Made by a program: the position numbers and the translations under genes. DNA of 24,891 bases, from the NCBI GenBank assembly GCA_027717925.1, contig JALLON010000007.1:1-24891 (forward strand). Reading direction: 5' to 3'. How positions within the stretch are numbered: the stretch's first letter is position 1; the number at the start of each line of letters is the position of its first letter. The notes beneath the pieces were generated by a model. That model did no database searches, was not told where the DNA came from, and worked only from the letters and a program-made list of their open reading frames with translations. The stretch comes from Acidobacteria bacterium AH-259-G07 (GTDB taxonomy: Bacteria > Acidobacteriota > UBA6911 > RPQK01 > JADFOI01). This document shows positions 1 to 6,836 of the stretch, one piece after another.

Positions 1-11
1 TGCCTCCCCAG

Positions 12-67
12 CACAATCTCACCGCACTACGACAGCACTACGGCACCACAGCACCAAAGCACGAGCG
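12..67. repeat. Low-complexity GCAC-rich tract before the ABC permease
   Basis: The bases read as degenerate copies of AGCAC(C/T)A separated by 1-4 bases. I see no coding signal in it. It resembles the other short-period tracts of this window (1248-1398, 3111-3143), which also end just before a start codon. The end of the gene upstream of the permease, probably its ATPase partner, is not visible in the window. Confidence 0.4.
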
Positions 68-109
68 CAGCAATTGACTCCGTCAACTTTTCCGTGTATT
101 CCGTGGGAT

Positions 110-901
110 ATGAACTTTCTTTTACCCATCGGCACTCTGTGGTGGCGAGAATTGGTGCGATTCTATCGGCAGCGCAGCCGTTTGCTGGGTGCACTCGGAA
201 CTCCTCTGGTCTTTTGGCTTCTTATCGGATCGGGAATTGGCGCTTCTTTTCGCCCTCCCTCAGCACCAGCCGGTATCAACTATCTGGAATACGCTTATCC
301 GGGAACAATCATCCTGATTATCCTCTTCACCGCCATCTTTTCCACCATCTCGGTCATTGAAGACCGCAAAGAGGGGTTTTTACTTTCCGTGTTGGTTGCC
401 CCCGTGTCCAGGTCGGGATTGGCTCTCGGTAAGATTCTGGGTGGAGCGACGGTAGCCTTTCTTCAGGGATTCCTCTTTGTCTTATTGGCTCCCTTGATTG
501 GGATTTCTTTGGATCTTGGGAAGGTCCTACTATTAGTGGGAATCCTTTTTCTCATCGCCTCTTCATTGACCGCATTCGGTTTTGCCTTTGCTTGGCGGAT
601 CGAGTCTACGCAGGGTTTTCACGCCATCATGAATCTTGTTCTTTTCCCCATGTGGTTACTATCCGGTGCTGTTTTCCCTCCTTCTGGCGCTTCCCTCTGG
701 GTCAGATGGATTATGAAGATCAATCCTCTCACTTACGGAGTTGCGGCTGTGCGTCACGCCCTTTATCGGCAAAATTCAATCCTGGAAACTGAATTTCCGG
801 CTTTGTTTTATTCTGTAGTGGTTACTGTCGTCTTTGGCTTAATGTCTTTTCTGGTTTCACTTGCTCTGGTTCAGCAGCGCAGTGCGCGCAGTTTGGGATG
901 A
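110..901 (+). CDS. ABC-2 type transporter permease
   Basis: Integral membrane permease of the ABC-2 family (NodJ/DrrB-like), which would form an exporter with a separate ATPase. The 263-residue protein has about six hydrophobic segments. An amphipathic N-terminal segment with WWRELVRFYRQRSR precedes the first membrane helix, and the cytoplasmic loop SVIEDRKEGFLLSVLVAPVS is typical of the family. I chose the ATG at 110 because family members begin close to the WRELVRF segment. A TTG at 74 would add 12 residues of no recognisable type. Neither start has a good Shine-Dalgarno sequence. The ATPase gene is expected just upstream, outside the window. The substrate cannot be told from the sequence. 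The 3' end overlaps the convergent zinc-finger gene by 31 bases. Confidence 0.85.
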   Translation: MNFLLPIGTLWWRELVRFYRQRSRLLGALGTPLVFWLLIGSGIGASFRPPSAPAGINYLEYAYPGTIILIILFTAIFSTISVIEDRKEGFLLSVLVAPVSRSGLALGKILGGATVAFLQGFLFVLLAPLIGISLDLGKVLLLVGILFLIASSLTAFGFAFAWRIESTQGFHAIMNLVLFPMWLLSGAVFPPSGASLWVRWIMKINPLTYGVAAVRHALYRQNSILETEFPALFYSVVVTVVFGLMSFLVSLALVQQRSARSLG

Positions 902-1158
902 GGAGCGGAAGGGGTCACAATGGGGAGCGAGGGGTCAGAGACTTCCTCTTCCTTATCGAACTGTGCGATTTCCTTTTCGGAAATCTTCATTCGACGGGCC
1001 TTATTCTTGTAATAGTGAGGGTGCTGGGCCTTGATCGCGTTGTACACCTCTTCCCAGCACTCAGTACAATCATCCAAATGGAAAAGAAAGTCCAATTTAT
1101 TGTCGACATCCAGTTCTTTGGACAAGAACTGGGTTAGCTTTTTGCGATCACAATTCAT
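871..1158 (-). CDS. Small zinc-finger (anti-sigma-like) protein
   Basis: A 95-residue soluble protein with the ZAS/zf-HC2 pattern seen in zinc-binding anti-sigma factors: Cys3 directly after the start, then His27-x3-Cys31-x2-Cys34 (HLDDCTEC). The rest is charged, with no membrane helix. I chose the ATG at 1158 because MNC is the usual beginning of this family. The ATG at 1180-1182 lies only 4 bases after a TATAAA box, so it would probably be at or before the transcription start. No sigma-factor gene is next to it, so it is an orphan here and the regulatory role is inferred. The last ~20 residues (SDPSLPIVTPSAPHP region) are encoded by an intergenic-type repeat containing GGGGTCAGAG, so the tail may be a recent extension. 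It converges on the ABC permease and overlaps its end. Confidence 0.7.
   Translation of the reverse strand: MNCDRKKLTQFLSKELDVDNKLDFLFHLDDCTECWEEVYNAIKAQHPHYYKNKARRMKISEKEIAQFDKEEEVSDPSLPIVTPSAPHPKLRALRC
931..940 (+). repeat. GGGGTCAGAG motif copy 1
   Basis: Exact 10-mer also present at 14133, 14175 and 21564, all in the same orientation. Here it lies inside the 3' end of the zinc-finger gene, next to a related GGGGTCACA at 911. Confidence 0.5.
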
Positions 1159-1186
1159 CTTCTCACACCACTTCCTGTTCATTTGA

Positions 1187-1192
1187 TTTATA
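1187..1192 (-). promoter_or_regulatory. Candidate -10 box of the zinc-finger gene
   Basis: Read on the minus strand the bases are TATAAA, about 29 bases before the ATG at 1158. An AGGAAG ribosome-binding-like sequence lies between them. No clear -35 box is at the right spacing, so this is tentative. Confidence 0.3.
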
Positions 1193-1247
1193 GAAGATCG
1201 TTTTGGGGAAAAGTTTCAAATATTTTTGGCTGACCCACGGACAACCG

Positions 1248-1319
<72 letters not shown>

Positions 1320-1329
1320 ATGGGCTGAC

Positions 1330-1358
1330 AGCTCAATAGCTCAAAAGCTCAAAAGCTT
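1330..1358. repeat. AGCTCAA(A/T) octamer array
   Basis: Period-8 tandem repeat: AGCTCAAT, AGCTCAAA, AGCTCAAA, AGCTT. Its unit is unrelated to the arrays on either side. Confidence 0.8.
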
Positions 1359-1370
1359 AACCTTCAACTT

Positions 1371-1398
1371 GGAACCTGGAACCTGGAACCTGGAGCGT
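1371..1398. repeat. GGAACCT heptamer array
   Basis: Three perfect GGAACCT units and a degenerate fourth (GGAGCGT). It ends about 25 bases before the start codon of the next gene. Confidence 0.85.
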
Positions 1399-1423
1399 GG
1401 AACAGTGGTAACATAGCAACAAA

Positions 1424-3106
1424 ATGGAGCGTGAACAACTTGAGGTCGACGTTCTTTTTGTGGGTGCTGGCCCAGCCAGCCTGGGGGGAGCGCTGCACTT
1501 ATCCAGGTTGGTTGGCAAACACAATGAGGCGGTAAAGTCGGGACAACACTCAGGCCAGGGACTCGGCGATCTGACCCTCTTGGTCATCGAAAAAAGCAGA
1601 GGGATCGGTTCGCACGCCCTTAGTGGGGCAGTTGTCGATCCGCGTGCTTTTGATGAGCTTCTGGAAGGATTTGACGGTGAGACTCCGCCTTATGATTCGC
1701 CCGTTGAGGATGATGCACTATACATCCTGAGCAAGAACAAAAGTTTTCGCTCTGCCATCACTCCGCCTCCCCTCAGAAACCATGGTTATTATGTGGCCTC
1801 TCTAGGAAGGCTTGTGAAGTGGATGGCTGAACTGAGTGAGAAAAACGGCATTGACGTCTACCCTGAATTTCCGGCCGTAGAACTGCTATTTGAGGGTGAT
1901 TCAGTGATTGGAGTACGAATTGGCGATAAGGGAGTGGACAAAGACGGTAATCCGAAGCTGAATTTTGAGCCTGGAATCGATGTTCTAGCCAAGGTCACGG
2001 TGCTGGGTGAAGGTCCCCGCGGCACGCTGACTCTCCAAGCCGAGCGCCGCTTGAATTTGAACGAAGGGCGTCATCCCCAGATTTACTCCATCGGAGTTAA
2101 GGAGATCTGGCAGGTACCCAGGGATATCCAGCCTGGGTTGGTCTACCATACGCTGGGGTTCCCGCTCGGCACACAGGAATTCGGGGGTGGGTTTATCTAC
2201 ACCATGAATAACAACCTGATTGATCTTGGCTATGTGGTCGGTCTGGACTCTGAGAATCCCTGCCTGGACGCACACCATCTCTTTCAAGAATTCAAGACCC
2301 ACCCTTTCATCCGGGAAATACTGGAAGGTGGCAAGGTGCTTTCCTATGGGGCCAAGATCATCCCTGAAGGCGGATACTACTCGATGCCTCGCTTTTATGC
2401 GAATGGCCTGCTTATTGTGGGGGATTCCGCAGGATTTTTGAATGCCCAGCGCTTGAAAGGGATTCATTTGGCCATCAAATCAGGAATGCTGGCAGCCGAG
2501 ACGATTTTTGAAGCCTTGCTGAAGGGCGACTATTCGGCGGCCACCTTGAAAAGCTACCAGGATCGTTTCGAAAAGAGCTGGGCTAAAGGGGAACTTTGGA
2601 GGGTCCGTAACTTTCGCCAGGCTTTTCAGAGAGGCTTCTGGTCAGGGATGTTCCATACGGGTCTGCAATTTCTAACCAACGGTCGAGGACTGAAGGATCC
2701 ACTATCCACGATGCCTGGCCATGCTCGGATGAAGAAGCTCAAAGACTATTTCGGAAAACCCGATGCTGAGTGTGAGACAATGCCCTTTGACGGCCGGCTC
2801 ACCTTTGACAAGCTGACGGATGTTTATTTTTCCAACACTGCTCATGAAGAGGATCAGCCTTGCCACCTGAAGATTTTAGACTTTGACATCTGTCACAATC
2901 GGTGCACCCGCGAGTACGGGAACCCTTGTCAACATTTTTGCCCTGCTCATGTTTACGAAATGGTTGAGCAGGACAACAAGGCCCGTCTGCAAGTGAACTT
3001 CAGTAACTGCGTGCATTGTAAGACCTGCGACGTTATGGATCCCTATCAGATCATTGTTTGGACTCCACCGGAGGGAGGGGGAGGACCGGATTATAAGAAT
3101 ATGTGA
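1424..3106 (+). CDS. Electron transfer flavoprotein:ubiquinone (quinone) oxidoreductase
   Basis: Membrane-associated flavo-iron-sulfur enzyme that passes electrons from reduced ETF (fatty-acid and amino-acid oxidation) to the quinone pool; it is the homologue of human ETFDH. The 560-residue length is normal for the family. The FAD dinucleotide-binding motif GAGPASLGG lies at 14-22. The C-terminal [4Fe-4S] ligands are Cys506 (CPAHVYE), Cys529, Cys532 and Cys535 (CVHCKTC). The family ending PEGGGGPDY-NM is present, so the gene is complete. No etfAB genes are in the window, so its partner must be encoded elsewhere. There is no Shine-Dalgarno sequence. A TAACAT box at 1409-1414 sits 9 bases before the ATG, suggesting a very short or absent leader. 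Three microrepeat arrays fill the upstream gap. Confidence 0.95.
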   Translation: MEREQLEVDVLFVGAGPASLGGALHLSRLVGKHNEAVKSGQHSGQGLGDLTLLVIEKSRGIGSHALSGAVVDPRAFDELLEGFDGETPPYDSPVEDDALYILSKNKSFRSAITPPPLRNHGYYVASLGRLVKWMAELSEKNGIDVYPEFPAVELLFEGDSVIGVRIGDKGVDKDGNPKLNFEPGIDVLAKVTVLGEGPRGTLTLQAERRLNLNEGRHPQIYSIGVKEIWQVPRDIQPGLVYHTLGFPLGTQEFGGGFIYTMNNNLIDLGYVVGLDSENPCLDAHHLFQEFKTHPFIREILEGGKVLSYGAKIIPEGGYYSMPRFYANGLLIVGDSAGFLNAQRLKGIHLAIKSGMLAAETIFEALLKGDYSAATLKSYQDRFEKSWAKGELWRVRNFRQAFQRGFWSGMFHTGLQFLTNGRGLKDPLSTMPGHARMKKLKDYFGKPDAECETMPFDGRLTFDKLTDVYFSNTAHEEDQPCHLKILDFDICHNRCTREYGNPCQHFCPAHVYEMVEQDNKARLQVNFSNCVHCKTCDVMDPYQIIVWTPPEGGGGPDYKNM

Positions 3107-3110
3107 TTTC

Positions 3111-3143
3111 GTGCGAACGCACGAAGTCACGAAGTCACGAACG
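3111..3143. repeat. CACGAAGT octamer array before the dehydratase
   Basis: Units at 3120-3127 and 3128-3135 are CACGAAGT, and 3136-3143 is CACGAACG, preceded by a degenerate copy. The array runs to within two bases of the ATG at 3146 and occupies the place where a ribosome-binding site would be. Confidence 0.75.
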
Positions 3144-3145
3144 CA

Positions 3146-4117
3146 ATGGAAGTCACTTTTCAGGGAATCTTAGAAGCCCACAAATCCATCTACCGTTATC
3201 TACGTCCCACTCCACTCATCCCCTATCCACTTCTGGATCGTTTCCTTGGCTGTCGTGCCTATGTGAAGCATGAGAACCATCATCCCACGGGTTCATTCAA
3301 GATTCGAGGTGGGATCAACCTGATCAGTAACTTGAGTGCTGAGGAAAAGCGCCGGGGGGTGATTACTGCGACTCGGGGCAACCACGGGCAATCGATCGCA
3401 TTGGCCTCGAAACTTCATGGTGTCCGCTGCACTGTCAGCATTCCGCATGGAAACAATCCCGAGAAGAACGAGGCAATGGAAGCCTTTGGAGCTGAACTGC
3501 TGGTTTACGGGCGCGATTTCGACGAGGCACGCGAGAAGGTGGAGGAAATCCAGGGGAAGGAGGACCTGAGATACGTTCATTCCGCCAACGAGCCGATGTT
3601 GATCCATGGAGTCGGCACCTACGCGCTGGAGATCCTGGAGGATCTTCCTCGTCCCGACTATATCTTCGTTCCGCTGGGTGGTGGAAGCGGCATTTCGGGT
3701 GTCCTCACGGTGGTGCGAGCAGTTGCTCCGGGTGTAAAGGTGGTAGGCGTACAGGCTGAGAGAGCTCCCTCGGTCTATCGCTCATGGAAGGAGGGGAAGA
3801 TCCAAACCACCGACTGCTGTGACACCATGGCGGATGGATTGGCTACACGCGTCCCTTTTGAACTGACCTTCTCTATCATTTGTCGGCACGTAGACGACAT
3901 TGTGACGGTTAGTGAGGAAGAACTCGCCGGGGCCGTCTACCATCTTTATCGGACCACGCACAACGTCGCTGAGGGTGCGGGTGCAGCGGCCTTGGCGGCA
4001 GCAAGAAAATTTGGCCGACAGCTGGCGGGGAAAAAGGTGGTCTTAATTCTCAGCGGCAGTAATATTGAAGCGGGACTGTTTCGACGGATCCTGGAGGAGC
4101 ATGCGACTGACAACTGA
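3146..4117 (+). CDS. Threonine/serine dehydratase, PLP-dependent (fold type II)
   Basis: Pyridoxal-phosphate enzyme predicted to deaminate threonine or serine to the 2-oxoacid. The PLP-binding lysine is Lys52 in GSFKIRGG. The phosphate-binding glycine loop GGGSGISG lies near residue 178, and the C-terminal SGSN stretch that contacts the cofactor ring is present. At 323 residues it has the catalytic domain only, without the C-terminal ACT domain of biosynthetic IlvA, so it resembles the short catabolic TdcB-type or related dehydratases. Serine racemase or hydroxyectoine-pathway dehydratases cannot be excluded. It follows the ETF:quinone oxidoreductase after 39 bases of mostly repeat DNA. Its 3' end overlaps the ATG (4101) of the HicB-like gene if that gene's upstream frame is real. 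Confidence 0.87.
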   Translation: MEVTFQGILEAHKSIYRYLRPTPLIPYPLLDRFLGCRAYVKHENHHPTGSFKIRGGINLISNLSAEEKRRGVITATRGNHGQSIALASKLHGVRCTVSIPHGNNPEKNEAMEAFGAELLVYGRDFDEAREKVEEIQGKEDLRYVHSANEPMLIHGVGTYALEILEDLPRPDYIFVPLGGGSGISGVLTVVRAVAPGVKVVGVQAERAPSVYRSWKEGKIQTTDCCDTMADGLATRVPFELTFSIICRHVDDIVTVSEEELAGAVYHLYRTTHNVAEGAGAAALAAARKFGRQLAGKKVVLILSGSNIEAGLFRRILEEHATDN

Positions 4118-4155
4118 CATCTTACAAAAATCCGAGACGTTTCTGGCTTGCGGAG

Positions 4156-4524
4156 GTGCCGATCCTAGAGGCGATGACTCAGGGTCGCACTCGAAAGGAA
4201 GCCTTGGAGATGGTAGTGGACTGGTTCGAAACGATGGTGGACCGCCCAGGTTTTTCGGTGACCGTCCATCCCGGGAAAGAAGGAGAGTTCGAGGTCAGTT
4301 CGACCGATATTAGGACCATGGTGAGTTTGCTTTTGCAGAGACGGCGTCAGCTGAGTGGCCTGTCACTGGCCGAGGCGGCCGAGCGTCTGGGAGCCAAATC
4401 GCGCCACGCCTATGCTCGCTACGAGCGGGGTGAATCACTTCCCACCATAGAAAAACTCGACCAACTCCTCAGGGCGGTTTCTCGTGACCGAGACTTTGTG
4501 TTGGGTCAGAGCTCAGCGAGGTGA
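4156..4524 (+). CDS. HicB-like antitoxin with HTH, N-terminus apparently frameshifted
   Basis: The 122-residue reading begins at a GTG inside the HicB-like fold. The stretch AMTQGRTRKEALEMVVDWFETMV resembles the HicB core, followed by a C-terminal Xre-type helix-turn-helix (about 62-115: LSLAEAAERLGAKSRHAYARYERG). HicB proteins neutralise HicA RNases and repress their own operon. The same frame reads back from the GTG through RFWLAEVP, the expected second strand of the fold, but meets a stop at 4108 with no good start. An ATG at 4101 opens MRLTTDILQKSE in another frame. Removing one A from the AAAAA run at 4126-4130 would join the two into a normal protein of about 140 residues. This is an indel, a sequencing error or a decayed gene. 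No HicA toxin is adjacent. Confidence 0.65.
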   Translation: MPILEAMTQGRTRKEALEMVVDWFETMVDRPGFSVTVHPGKEGEFEVSSTDIRTMVSLLLQRRRQLSGLSLAEAAERLGAKSRHAYARYERGESLPTIEKLDQLLRAVSRDRDFVLGQSSAR

Positions 4525-4583
4525 CTATGCCGTAAGGGGAAGTTTCTTGGCGGTCAACGAAGTAGATCCCCTCGGCCGTGACA

Positions 4584-4599
4584 TCCCCGACTGCGGGGA
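4584..4599. other. Short hairpin downstream of the HicB-like gene
   Basis: TCCCCG / CGGGGA stem of 6 bp with a 4-base loop (ACTG). There is no T-run after it, so it is a weak terminator or an incidental structure. Confidence 0.3.
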
Positions 4600-4689
4600 A
4601 TTGGAAAGCAGGCCTGGAAGAGTGTTATACGCAAGGCGTGTCTAAATAGTGTGCAAAGATTGAATACATGTTAGGCACCTGGAGATCGA

Positions 4690-4806
4690 ATGTCACGACA
4701 TATACCGGAGTCAGATTGGAAGGTCTTTCGGGAACTTCGAGCCAAGGCTCTGGAGCGATTTTGTGAGCGCGTGTTGAGCGATATCAGCCGGTTAAGAAAG
4801 CTATGA
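4690..4806 (+). CDS. Very small protein (38 aa), translationally coupled to the next gene
   Basis: A short open frame (MSRHIPESDWKVFRELRAKA... ending in RLRKL) that I consider real. It has a GGAG Shine-Dalgarno sequence 5 bases before the ATG, and its stop overlaps the next start as ATGA at 4803-4806. The sequence is a charged, helical segment rich in Arg and Glu. From memory, similar N-termini (IPExDWKxFRxLxxxALxRFCxRVL) belong to a family of about 100-residue bacterial proteins of unknown function. If so, this copy lacks its C-terminal two-thirds. I know no function for it. Confidence 0.5.
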   Translation: MSRHIPESDWKVFRELRAKALERFCERVLSDISRLRKL

Positions 4807-5126
4807 AGATCGATATCGAGAAGCTGAGCGAAGCGGAGTTGGTCGACCTCAACAACCGGATCGTGGAGCGCTTGAGATTCCTTGCCCAGATGCGTACACA
4901 CTCCGAAATGCTGCAGTTCAGCATCGGCGACCGGGTCACATTCACGGCGGAAGGAGCTCGGTCCGTTTCTGGAATACTCACTCGCTACAATCGAAAGACG
5001 GTGACTGTGATTGCTGACGATGGACAGCGGTGGAACGTATCACCAGGATTGTTGAGCAAGGCAGAGACCACTGAGACACGGAGAGTCGGAACGGGGAAGG
5101 TGATACATCTTAAGAAGAAGAAATGA
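4803..5126 (+). CDS. Conserved small protein, possible KOW/SH3-like fold, function unknown
   Basis: A 107-residue protein in two parts. Residues 1-35 form an acidic then basic helix (KLSEAELVDLNNRIVERLRFL). Residues 38-80 look like a small beta barrel (FSIGDRVTFTA ... GILTRYNRKTVTVIADDGQRWNVSP), similar in pattern to KOW/Tudor-like nucleic-acid-binding domains. The C-terminus is lysine-rich (HLKKKK). It overlaps the upstream 38-residue gene by ATGA, so the two are probably translated together. I recognise the family as a widespread hypothetical but know no function; the RNA/DNA-binding idea is inference. It converges on the sulfatase gene with a 68-base gap in which I see nothing clear. Confidence 0.72.
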   Translation: MKIDIEKLSEAELVDLNNRIVERLRFLAQMRTHSEMLQFSIGDRVTFTAEGARSVSGILTRYNRKTVTVIADDGQRWNVSPGLLSKAETTETRRVGTGKVIHLKKKK

Positions 5127-5194
5127 CCCGTGCAGTGCAAGCGGCTGCAGCTGACGATGCCAAGTTCGGGCTCGCCGAGTTTAGGCGAATACTG

Positions 5195-6730
5195 TCATCG
5201 GCTGCGACCGCTTTCTTCGTAACTCCTCAGCAGCCCGCGGAGGCGCTCCGCGATTTCGGGGCGGTCGTCGTACAGGTTGGTCTGCTCCCGTGGGTCTTCC
5301 TTGAGGTTGTAGAGCTGTCCGGGCCGATCAGGGCTCGGCGGTTTGTCACTCGGCCGCACCCAGCCACCGGAGCCATCCGTGCCGAGGATAAGTTTCCACG
5401 GACCTTGGCGGATAGCGAAAGAGCCGTTCTCGGAGTGCGAGACGATCGCCTCACGGATCGGTCCCTCGTAGTCTTTCCCGAGTAGGGCCGGTGAGATGTC
5501 GTAGCTGTCGGGGCCGGCGGCTTCGGGCAGCCCCTCCCCGAGGATCGCCGCGACCGTCGCCATCAAGTCGTTGAGTTCGATGGGCTCGTCACATACCGTG
5601 CCAGCTTCGATGTGCCCCGGCCAGCGAGCGATGAAGGGAACGCGATGGCCGCCTTCCCAGATGTGCGACTTGTAGCCCCGCAGGTCACCGGCTGACTCGT
5701 GACCATTGGAACCGATGCGAGGTCCGTTGTCACTCGTTACGATTAAGAGTGTGTTCTCGGCCACGCCCATGCGGTCGAGGGCTCGGTGGATTTCGCCGAC
5801 TGCCCAGTCCACCACCACGACCACGTCGCCGCGGTCGCCGCCCCCACTGACGCCCTGCGCAAAGGTTGGCGGGAGCCAGGGCGCATGGGGCGATGACAAA
5901 GCCAAATAGACGAAGAAAGGTCGGTCAGGATTCTCGGCCAGACTCTCCTCCATGAACTGGATCGACTTCTCGGTGAACTCCAGATCCACCGTCTCCAGCG
6001 AGAATGCCGGCGCGATCCACGCCGGCCGCGGCTTATGGTCGGCGTCAACATCCGGGTCGACGAAGATCGGGCGGTCGGGCAACCTTGTGGGGCGGTTGTT
6101 TTCGATGTAGCAGAACGGCCCGTCAATCGTGGAGCAAGCGGCGGTGAAGTACGCATAGTCGAAGCCCAGATCTGTCGGTCCACCGTGAATCGGCTGGGTA
6201 AAGTCGACGTTCATGCCTTCTTTCGGGTTGCCGTCCTGCCATGAGCCCCGCCAGTATTCAGCAGCATTCTCAGCTGTGCCGATGAGCCCGTTCGCCCGGA
6301 CCCAGCCTAGGCCCAAGTGCCACTTGCCGATCATCGCGGTGGTGTAATCATGTTCCTTCAAAAAAGTGGCGACCGTGTGCCGGCCGGGCTCGATCAGGGG
6401 TGGAGTGTAGCCGCCAACGACTCCTCACTTCAGCCAGGTCCTCCAGGAATAGCGACCGGTCAAGATGCCGTAACGGGTCGGCGAGCAGACCGCTGACGGA
6501 GAATGTGCGTCGGTGAAGCGAATCCCTTCTCGGGCCAGCTCGTCCATGTTTGGAGTCGGGATCTTGGACTCGGAGTTGTACACACCGACGTCCCCGTAGC
6601 CCATGTCGTCGGCAAGGATGTAGACGATGTGCGGTCTCGGAGCAGCCGCCCTCTCCACGTCGTTCGGTGACTCGCCCGTGCGGGCACACCCGGCCGCGAC
6701 CAAACATGCAAACCAGAGCCATCGACTCAA
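5195..6730 (-). pseudogene. Lipoprotein sulfatase (arylsulfatase family) interrupted by an in-frame TGA
   Basis: Arylsulfatase-type hydrolase of sulfate esters, predicted to be a surface or periplasmic lipoprotein (MSRWLWFACLVAAGC, lipid-modified Cys15). The start is a TTG at 6730 with GGAGG 5 bases upstream. Active-site elements are present in order: metal ligands Asp41-Asp42 (ADDMGYGD), the formylglycine site Cys82 in CSPTR, GKWHLG near 135-140, and TSDNGPR near 335. A single TGA at 6425-6427 interrupts the frame at codon 102, just after GRYSWRTWLK. The same frame continues without another stop (GVVGGYTPPLIEPGR, then the intact 5195-6361 part), and all 511 codons align with a normal sulfatase. 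This is a nonsense change, sequencing error or readthrough. Base composition looks clearly GC-richer than the neighbours, which suggests transfer. The gene is separated from the HAD gene by a hairpin. Confidence 0.85.
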
Positions 6731-6780
6731 CTCGACCTCCTACGTGAACGCTTATTCTATCGTGGTTGGTTGCGAGTGTC

Positions 6781-6798
6781 CCAGCGCGGTTGCGCTGG
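6781..6798. terminator. Hairpin between the HAD gene and the sulfatase
   Basis: CCAGCGC / GCGCTGG perfect 7-bp stem with a GGTT loop, downstream of the HAD gene stop on the minus strand. No U-run follows, so an intrinsic terminator is possible but not proven. Confidence 0.4.
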
Positions 6799-6836
6799 TG
6801 TTGAACAAGCCATTCCCCAATCCGGAAGTCAGCGTT

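Noticed and set aside
1985..2467. 160-codon minus-strand frame inside the ETF:quinone oxidoreductase
   Set aside because: Antisense shadow of a strongly conserved coding region.
4101..4524. Complete HicAB toxin-antitoxin system
   Set aside because: No HicA-like toxin frame was found on either side of the antitoxin-like gene.
5123..5485. 120-codon plus-strand frame
   Set aside because: It is the opposite strand of the sulfatase 3' end, and its high GC opens long shadow frames. The sulfatase motifs on the minus strand are decisive.
6402..6427. Selenocysteine readthrough of the sulfatase TGA
   Set aside because: A GGAGT/ACTCC stem does follow the TGA directly, but it is only 5 bp with a 13-base loop. 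The distance and shape do not fit a bacterial SECIS, and sulfatases are not known to need Sec at this place.
6425..6427. Alternative genetic code with TGA as a sense codon
   Set aside because: Many genes here end in TGA at the expected place (1424-3106, 3146-4117, 7457-9130, 13511-14065) and Trp is encoded by TGG throughout.
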